Shown here one piece after another: positions 6,823 to 11,503 of a stretch of 11,503 nt of DNA. Positions within the stretch are counted from its first letter, which is position 1. Every line of letters starts with the position of its first letter. The translations under genes were made by a program, and so were the position numbers. The notes beneath the pieces were generated by a model. That model ran no database searches. It was not told where the DNA came from and was given only the letters and a program-made list of their open reading frames with translations. This DNA comes from Promethearchaeota archaeon. GTDB lineage: Archaea > Asgardarchaeota > Lokiarchaeia > Sigynarchaeales > SOKP01. The DNA lies in NCBI GenBank assembly GCA_019894735.1, contig JAGXOB010000007.1, positions 45,843 to 57,345 of the forward strand. The letters are read 5' to 3'.

Positions 6823-8039
6823 ATGAAATTAAATGCAAAATTAAAGATATTAATATCAATTACTTTTGGTATTTTACTCATTTTAACCCCAATCAATGCA
6901 AATAATAATTATATTACTGATAATATAAACAAACATTCAGATAGTAATAATCTTATAATTTCTGCAGTCTCGGGAAAAATTCATATAAAAAATAATTGGA
7001 CTGCCGTGAAAGATGCGATCTTTGTACAGGTAATGGTACTTTTTCTGAACCGTATGTTATACAAGATTTAATTATAGATGGTGGAGGATTGGGAAGTTGT
7101 ATCTGGATCGAAAATTCTGATGCATATTTTAAAATTTATAATTGCACTGTTTACAACTCGGGAAATTACCCTCATGCAGGAATACGATTCATAAATGTTA
7201 CACATTCTTCATTGCTTGGAAACAATTGTTCTTTTAATTTTCGGGGAATATTCCTAAATCGAAGTAATAATAACATCATTTTTGGAAATATTGTTACTTA
7301 TAACATTAATACAGGGATGTATTTATTTTATAGTAACGATAACAACATTTGGGGAAACACCGTAAACAATAACGAAGATCACGGGATAGCAATAATGATG
7401 TATAGCCACAATAACAATCTTACGGGAAACTTTGCTTTTAATAATGACGGTTATGGCATCGATTTAGAAAACAGCAACGGAAATCTCATTTTAGGAAACT
7501 ATGCCAGTGATAATAATTGGGGAATTCGCGTGCTTCATTGTGATCATAATAACATTACCAGGAATATTCTAAATAGCGAAAATTATGATGGAATATATAT
7601 GTCTTACAGTAATGATAACACCATACTGAGAAATGTGGCAAGTTATAATAAACATAGTGGGATATCATTAAGCAGAAGTAATAATAACAATGTTACTGGA
7701 AATACTGCGAATAACAATGAATGGAACGGCATTGCATTAGATCATGGTGGGAATCACATTGTTTCGGGAAACAATGCAAGTTATAACGATGCTGCAGGGT
7801 TATATATTTTTATCAGCGACAATAACAACATCTCTGAAAATGTATTAACTGGAAATGATGTTTGTATTTATGAACATGAAGACTGTACGGGGAATATCTT
7901 TGAAAATAACAATTGTACCAGTGGAAATGGAGATGATGGAAATGGAAATGGTGGAGAACAAGCAATTCACGGATATAACTTATTCATTCTATTTGGTGCG
8001 TTTTCCGTCGTAGCAATCCTTGTTAAAAAAAAGCAATAA
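6823..8039 (+). CDS. secreted NosD-like right-handed beta-helix protein, split by a frameshift
   Basis: The gene begins at ATG 6823 with a signal peptide (MKLNAKLKI then a hydrophobic stretch ending near ANNN). Frame one carries NNWTAVKDA to about 7017, then continues as unrelated residues to a stop at 7071. The second frame (open to 8039) continues the expected protein as DLCTGNGTFSEPYVI and DGGGLGSCIWIENS. A one-base loss near 7015-7018 would restore a product of about 405 residues. The body has about ten coils of roughly 23 residues built on NNNxxxGNxAxxNxxxGIxL, the parallel beta-helix pattern of NosD and CASH-domain carbohydrate-binding or hydrolysing proteins. The C-terminus has a GDDGNGNGG linker, GYNLFILFGAFSVVAIL and KKKQ: a cell-surface anchor or sorting signal of the type common in Asgard archaea. 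It probably sits outside the membrane; ligand unknown. Many NxS/T sequons could be glycosylated. Confidence 0.82.
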
Positions 8040-8046
8040 TTAATTA

Positions 8047-8064
8047 TTTTCTTCTTTTTCTTTA
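8047..8064 (+). terminator. pyrimidine-rich terminator after the beta-helix gene
   Basis: A run of T broken only by single C residues starts 8 bases past the stop at 8039, as expected for archaeal U-tract termination. Confidence 0.5.
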
Positions 8065-8091
8065 TTCAAAAAAAAACGGTCCTAATTTATT

Positions 8092-8117
8092 TAAATAAAA
8101 CTAAAAAAAAGAAAAAG
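8092..8117 (-). terminator. T-rich tract that may end the leftward small-ORF transcript
   Basis: On the minus strand the sequence is CTTTTTCTTTTTTTTAG followed by another T-tract. It is the first strong U-run after the 23-residue ORF, implying about 200 bases of 3' untranslated RNA. Confidence 0.4.
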
Positions 8118-8280
8118 TTCATGTTATTGGGATTTGGGGGGCTTTAGGTTTACCCTACGGGCGTTCTTATTTTCGCAATTTTCTCGTTCTTTCTTCAATC
8201 ACCTCATTCTTTACGTTAAATTATATTTTTTTGGTTTTTTCGGGTTTTTGGCTAAATTTAAACGGTTAAATCGTAATGGT

Positions 8281-8358
8281 AATGTCAATTATCAAGTGAC
8301 CGTGATATTAAAAGTTTAAGCGTTCAAGAATGGTGCCAGCGTTGTTGATTATTATCCT
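8281..8358 (-). repeat. repeat copy B: microprotein C-terminal codons plus conserved hairpin
   Basis: Aligns without gaps to 5629-5706 at 58 of 78 positions. The first 27 bases on the plus strand lie beyond the minus-strand stop codon yet differ at only 4 positions, with two of them in the hairpin loop. The hairpin is TATCA, loop AGTGACCG, TGATA at 8290-8307. The similarity stops sharply at the left edge, suggesting a defined element end. Confidence 0.65.
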
Positions 8359-8379
8359 ACTTTTCTTATATTCTTCCAT
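8308..8379 (-). CDS. 23-residue microprotein, last ORF of the small-ORF cassette
   Basis: ATG at 8379 to TAA at 8308. GAGGT at 8387-8391 lies 7 bases upstream as a clear Shine-Dalgarno site. The product starts MEEYKKSRIII and ends AGTILERLNF: a charged N-terminus, then a hydrophobic stretch, then a basic end, with no signal peptide. The C-terminal 16 codons are conserved, mostly through synonymous change, at the broken copy at 5629-5706, which argues that this frame has been translated and selected. A hairpin begins directly after the stop. No family is recognised. An alternative is that it is the tail of an old mobile-element protein that has acquired a start by chance. Confidence 0.5.
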   Translation of the reverse strand: MEEYKKSRIIINNAGTILERLNF

Positions 8380-8480
8380 TTTTTTTACCTCTTCTTTTAT
8401 TTGATTTATTTTTTTTGTGTTTTTTGTTTGGTTCTTTTATTGGTTCTTATTGGTGGTATAGTAATTAAAAAAAATTATTA

Positions 8481-8555
8481 TTAAAATCTTAAAACTAAAT
8501 TCTCTGGGTTGAAACCTTTCGCAAATTTTATTTCTTTTATCGCTTTTCTTTCCAT
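8481..8555 (-). CDS. 24-residue microprotein, middle ORF of the small-ORF cassette
   Basis: ATG at 8555 to TAA at 8481, preceded by a perfect GGAGGT at 8565-8570 with 9 bases of spacing, the strongest ribosome-binding site in this cassette. The product starts MERKAIKEIKFAKGF and ends NPENLVLRF; it is basic, soluble-looking and could form a short amphipathic helix. No signal peptide or family is visible. It lies 69 bases after the 89-residue ORF and 101 bases before the 23-residue ORF, all on the same strand and without T-run terminators between them on that strand. The strong ribosome-binding site is the main evidence for it being real. Confidence 0.5.
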   Translation of the reverse strand: MERKAIKEIKFAKGFNPENLVLRF

Positions 8556-8624
8556 GATTTTTTTACCTCCTTTTTTTATTCTTTTTTTGGTTTGTTCCTG
8601 GTAATTATTTGAAAAAAAATTAAT

Positions 8625-8894
8625 TTAAATATTTATGAGGCCATTTCTGTACCCCATCATTCTTGCGTCATTACGCGCTTTTACATAGTTGATACATTTG
8701 ATTTCTTCGGTAATTTTCGCGTTTAATTTAATGTTATTGAACACTTTTCTAAGTTTCTGTTTAATTGATTGTGATTCAGCTTTTTCAAACGCAGGCTCCT
8801 TGACCCGCACCTGAGACTCCAGAATCTCAGGTGCTTGGGTCTGGAATAGAACCTGGCTATCGATGCTGGCGCTTTTTTCCTCGGCTTGTGCCAT
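8625..8894 (-). CDS. 89-residue hypothetical protein, first ORF of the small-ORF cassette
   Basis: Starts at ATG 8894, chosen because AGGATGTGAT at 8902-8911 matches the ribosome-binding consensus AGGAGGTGAT at nine of ten bases with 7 bases of spacing; a GTG at 8906 is in frame but lies inside that site. Residues 1-45 are glutamine-, serine- and glutamate-rich and look disordered. From KQKLRKVFNN onward the protein is basic and helical, ending RMMGYRNGLINI, with single cysteine in EIKCINYVK. No known domain is recognised. The first half is unusually GC-rich for this window (49 of 90 bases at 8801-8890) and contains a long hairpin at 8802-8841, unlike the second half. It is divergent from the regulator at 9062 and its TATA box (8972-8979) sits among repeated operator-like hexamers. 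Confidence 0.6.
   Translation of the reverse strand: MAQAEEKSASIDSQVLFQTQAPEILESQVRVKEPAFEKAESQSIKQKLRKVFNNIKLNAKITEEIKCINYVKARNDARMMGYRNGLINI
8802..8841. repeat. GC-rich inverted repeat inside the 89-residue ORF
   Basis: Arms GACCC plus GCACCTGAGA at 8802-8816 pair with TCTCAGGTGC at 8825-8834 and GGGTC at 8837-8841, 15 perfect base pairs interrupted only by a two-base TT bulge, around an 8-base loop. This would be a very stable stem in both DNA and transcript. Confidence 0.8.
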
Positions 8895-8957
8895 TTTTTT
8901 TATCACATCCTTTTTTTTATTTTTTTAATTTTTCTTTGTTTTGTTGCTAATTTGATT

Positions 8958-9014
8958 AAGTTCAAAAGTTCTTATATAGTTTGACTTTCTGAAGTTCGAA
9001 CGAACTTCGAACTT
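8958..9014. promoter_or_regulatory. putative operator: five AAGTTC/GAACTT half-sites between divergent genes
   Basis: AAGTTC occurs at 8958-8963, 8966-8971 and 8992-8997; its complement GAACTT occurs at 9002-9007 and 9009-9014. The third and fourth form the dyad GAAGTTCGAACGAACTTC at 8991-9008. Two TTCGAA cores (8995-9000 and 9006-9011) lie 11 bases apart, one helical turn. The site at 8966-8971 touches the leftward TATA box, so binding there should block transcription of the small-ORF cassette. The natural candidate binder is the tandem winged-helix protein encoded next to it. Confidence 0.65.
8972..8979 (-). promoter_or_regulatory. TATA box of the small-ORF cassette
   Basis: Minus strand reads CTATATAA. 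Transcription would begin near 8948, leaving a leader of about 54 bases before the ATG at 8894. It is flanked by operator half-sites on its upstream side. Confidence 0.6.
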
Positions 9015-9032
9015 TGGCGCGAATCGCAAACC

Positions 9033-9040
9033 TTAAATAT
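9033..9040 (+). promoter_or_regulatory. TATA box of the winged-helix/TPR regulator (leaderless)
   Basis: TTAAATAT is centred about 26 bases before the ATG at 9062, and no Shine-Dalgarno site precedes that ATG, so the transcript is probably leaderless. The nearest operator half-site ends 18 bases upstream. Confidence 0.5.
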
Positions 9041-9061
9041 CTATAGAACCATAATATAAGT

Positions 9062-11503
9062 ATGAGTATCACAAAATATCCACCTGAAGGGATAATTACA
9101 CCTATGAAAATCAATAAAGATTTTGAGTATATCATACTCTGGATGCTCTATAACAACGATCACTGCACATGGTCGGATTTCAAATCAAAACCTGTAAACA
9201 TAAGTCCTGCAACATTATCAAAATATTTGAATATTCTAAAAAGTAATGGATTTATTGAGCAAGAGAAGAAAGGGGAGTATAGAATAACGTCTGATGGTCG
9301 TAGGCAATATACTGACTTACAGGTAAAAGGTTCATTGGATTCTTCTCTAAACTATCCTCCTGAAGCTATTACAAAAACGAGGGAATACGATCATTGGATA
9401 TTATGGATGGTATATAATAACGCGTATTGTAAATGGTCGGATTTTATTGAGCCCCCTCTTTCAATCAATCAATCTTCACTATCTAAAAATTTGAATATTT
9501 TGTTAGATAGAGATTTTGTCGAAAAAGATAATCGCGAGTATCGAATTACCAGGGACGGTGAAACAGAATATTTCAACATGTTAAAAAAATACGATTTAGA
9601 TCGCCAATCGATATTGGATGAAGAAAGCAAAAGAGTCGAAGTGATTACAGAAAAGGTAGGAGACTTCTTTGATGAATATGAAATAGCAGACGATGAGATT
9701 AGATATCGATTTTTAAATATGGTATTAAGGTTAGATTATACTAAGGTTGAGGCCACCTTATCAGACGAGGTGGATTTTGATAAAATTTTACTGTTTTTGT
9801 CAATTAATCATCCCGATAATTATCCCAATTACATTACAGCAAAAGATTTTGCTTTGGAGTACGATATAAAACTTACAACATTAAATTTTTTCATTGAAAA
9901 AATCGTGGAAGATAAATTGTATGCTATTAAATTCTTTAAACTATATGTCAACGATAAAATTACGTATTACATCCAAGCCGAAGAGAGATTGGAAAAAATG
10001 TTAAGCGTAATTATCGAAGATTACATCAGAAAATTTACATATTTAAGTAAATTCCAAAAAAAAAATGGAGCCCAATATCAATCTCCGGACATAACCCAAT
10101 TACTCGATGATGTCGTTAAAGATTTATGTAGCAATATCCTCCATGAAGACTTAAAACCATCGCTCAGAAAGTTTCTGATAGAATATATAGAGCATCTTGC
10201 CTATAAATTTGAAACGGAGAAGAGTTTAATCGATCATACCGATAAAATAAAGGGTATTGCGTTTCAAAATGTGTTCGAAGTAATTCAAAGTTTTGGAACT
10301 TCGGAAGCAGCGAGTTCGGCAAGTAAACCTATTGACAATGAAGCATATTATTTTTTACACAATAGAATTTTTGACACGTTGGACATAATCTATTTATCGA
10401 AAATAGATTTCTTTCGCATGCCTGAGTTTAAGAAAGATTATTTTCCTAAAAATTCGGAGTTCTTAGCGATTATTGAGGAAAAAATGACGAAAGGAAGCCT
10501 AGCGAAAGTGCATAGTATACTTACAGATAATATTGATAAGTTGAATGACATCGAACTCATGATTCTTAGAGATATTATATATACTTATAATGGAGAATTG
10601 GAAAACTCAGAGGAGCTAACTAAGAAAATTATTGAGAAATATCCTGACGAGTATGTTGGGTATCTGTTTCAATCAATTACGTATTTTTTAATGGGGAGAT
10701 TCAAGGAAGCTTTGGCTATCGCCGATTTAGGGTTGAGTCATGTATTTAACGTTTTGTTGGTCTCTCAAAAAGCGCAAATTCTTATTAATTACGATCACAA
10801 AAAGTCTATTGAAACTATAGAGGAAGTGATTGGAGATTACCCTGATAATTTTGCGATACTACGTACGAAATTTTTAAGCGTAATGACTGATAAACAATGC
10901 TGTATAAAAAATATTGAGACTCCCGAGGAATTGATAAACTCTCTTATAGAATCGTATCCAAAAGATTTTGAATTGAAAATCTTGAAAGGATTGTTATTTA
11001 TAGTGACGCATAAATATAAAGAGGCAAAACGCTGGATTAAAGAGAATGTTAAGATTATTTTCGTGGAAGATAATCCACGTATCGACACTGCTGCGTACTT
11101 AATTTTAGCCTTTTCGTATTTAGCCAGAGGAAAATTTGAAAAAGCATTAACTATACGCAAAACTGCGGAATTTCACTATCCAAATCACCCGCTTTCCCAT
11201 ATAATCACTGGTTTAGTTCACGGTTTTAATCTAGTGTATAACTTTAACCCCGAAAAAGTAAATCGAGACCTTTTTCAGGAAGGATTTGAAAAAGCAATAT
11301 CCATTCAACAAAGTGAGAAGAAGCTATCTCGATATTACCAACTGAAAAGTTACATCCTAAACGAAACAGATGGTTTCGACGAGGCTGTAAAAGCAATTGA
11401 TAAAGCAATTGAATTAAGCCCAGAACACTACGACATTTATGGTACTAAAGCTCACATATATCTAACTCATACTGATAAATTAGACGAACTATTAGAATTC
11501 TAC
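9062..11503 (+). CDS. tandem winged-helix transcription regulator with C-terminal TPR repeats (3' end beyond window)
   Basis: An open frame of 814 codons that runs off the window edge without a stop. Residues 7-83 and 99-170 are two copies of one winged-helix domain: each begins PPE, has ILWMxYNN, then a CxWSDF helix, a recognition helix (TLSKYLNILK and SLSKNLNILL) and a wing with EYRITxDG. This is the ArsR/MarR-like fold used for DNA binding. About 185-520 is mainly helical and unrecognised. From about 530, TPR-like helix pairs appear, for example YLFQSITYFLMGRFKEALAI, LAFSYLARGKFEKALTI near 680, and GFDEAVKAIDKAIELSPEHY near 775. TPR arrays bind peptides or proteins. Start ATG 9062 is fixed by a TAG 18 bases upstream in frame and by the TATA spacing. 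It likely represses or activates the divergent small-ORF cassette and itself through the hexamers at 8958-9014. Wide use of such HTH-TPR proteins in Asgard archaea is family knowledge; the target is inference. Confidence 0.82.
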   Translation, partial: MSITKYPPEGIITPMKINKDFEYIILWMLYNNDHCTWSDFKSKPVNISPATLSKYLNILKSNGFIEQEKKGEYRITSDGRRQYTDLQVKGSLDSSLNYPPEAITKTREYDHWILWMVYNNAYCKWSDFIEPPLSINQSSLSKNLNILLDRDFVEKDNREYRITRDGETEYFNMLKKYDLDRQSILDEESKRVEVITEKVGDFFDEYEIADDEIRYRFLNMVLRLDYTKVEATLSDEVDFDKILLFLSINHPDNYPNYITAKDFALEYDIKLTTLNFFIEKIVEDKLYAIKFFKLYVNDKITYYIQAEERLEKMLSVIIEDYIRKFTYLSKFQKKNGAQYQSPDITQLLDDVVKDLCSNILHEDLKPSLRKFLIEYIEHLAYKFETEKSLIDHTDKIKGIAFQNVFEVIQSFGTSEAASSASKPIDNEAYYFLHNRIFDTLDIIYLSKIDFFRMPEFKKDYFPKNSEFLAIIEEKMTKGSLAKVHSILTDNIDKLNDIELMILRDIIYTYNGELENSEELTKKIIEKYPDEYVGYLFQSITYFLMGRFKEALAIADLGLSHVFNVLLVSQKAQILINYDHKKSIETIEEVIGDYPDNFAILRTKFLSVMTDKQCCIKNIETPEELINSLIESYPKDFELKILKGLLFIVTHKYKEAKRWIKENVKIIFVEDNPRIDTAAYLILAFSYLARGKFEKALTIRKTAEFHYPNHPLSHIITGLVHGFNLVYNFNPEKVNRDLFQEGFEKAISIQQSEKKLSRYYQLKSYILNETDGFDEAVKAIDKAIELSPEHYDIYGTKAHIYLTHTDKLDELLEFY

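Larger units (their letters stand above)
8040..8280. other. gene-poor stretch between convergent transcription units
   Basis: Holds the plus-strand terminator at 8047-8064 and, for leftward transcripts, a T-rich tract on the minus strand at about 8092-8117. A minus-strand frame from TTG at 8198 to TAA at 8124 would give a 24-residue basic peptide, but GAGGT at 8201-8205 lies only two bases before the TTG, too close for a normal ribosome-binding site. I see no firm gene; this may be the 3' untranslated part of the small-ORF transcript. Confidence 0.45.

Noticed and set aside
7200..7920. Repeated DNA units that might be a CRISPR or satellite array
   Set aside because: They are the diverged coils of the beta-helix protein, not identical repeats with spacers.
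8124..8198. Minus-strand 24-codon frame from TTG, possibly a fourth small ORF
   Set aside because: The GAGGT site is only two bases before the TTG, the start codon is weak, and nothing else supports it; kept only as a remark.
8134..8319. Plus-strand frame of 61 codons rich in phenylalanine
   Set aside because: It starts at a TTG in a G-run with no ribosome-binding site, its composition follows the T-rich DNA, and its end overlaps the minus-strand repeat, which shows coding-like change on the other strand.
8994..9001. GTTCGAAC resembling a tRNA T-loop
   Set aside because: No acceptor, D or anticodon arm surrounds it; it belongs to the operator repeats.
10837..11160. Minus-strand frame of 107 codons
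   Set aside because: Antisense to the TPR region of the large regulator, which is open throughout.

Overview
The window looks like a piece of an AT-rich Asgard archaeal chromosome, most likely of the Lokiarchaeia type. No ribosomal or other marker gene is present, so this rests on gene style: a SET-domain protein, a secreted right-handed beta-helix protein with an Asgard-type C-terminal anchor, a flavin reductase of the small archaeal kind, a tandem winged-helix plus TPR regulator, archaeal TATA boxes 25-30 bases before several starts, and a mix of leaderless starts and GGAGGTGAT-type Shine-Dalgarno sites.

Layout. Positions 82-1883 hold three plus-strand genes: flavin reductase, SET-domain protein and a small alpha/beta protein. 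A previously easy-to-miss 34-residue membrane microprotein lies on the minus strand at 668-772. Positions 1997-5335 hold two minus-strand membrane proteins: a YdjM-like putative hydrolase that seems frameshifted near its start, and an 886-residue ABC-2 permease/CPBP fusion whose protease motifs are degenerate. A largely gene-free stretch follows (5336-5991), with a decayed repeat copy. An unrecognised multi-spanning membrane protein (5992-6633, minus) is divergent from a signal-peptide-bearing NosD-like beta-helix protein (6823-8039, plus) that is split by a frameshift.

The most interesting region is 8281-11503. A large regulator with two N-terminal winged helices and C-terminal TPRs starts at 9062 and runs off the window. 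Divergently, a cassette of three small minus-strand ORFs (89, 24 and 23 residues), each with a good Shine-Dalgarno site, is transcribed leftward. The promoter region between them carries five copies of the hexamer AAGTTC/GAACTT in 57 bases, two of them abutting or close to the leftward TATA box. This looks like a regulator controlling both itself and a microprotein cassette. The last microprotein and the hairpin after its stop codon recur as a decayed copy 2.65 kb away.

Three separate places (near 2522, 5998 and 7017) look like single-base frameshifts in otherwise well-conserved genes. They could be real decay or errors in the assembled sequence; only reads can tell.
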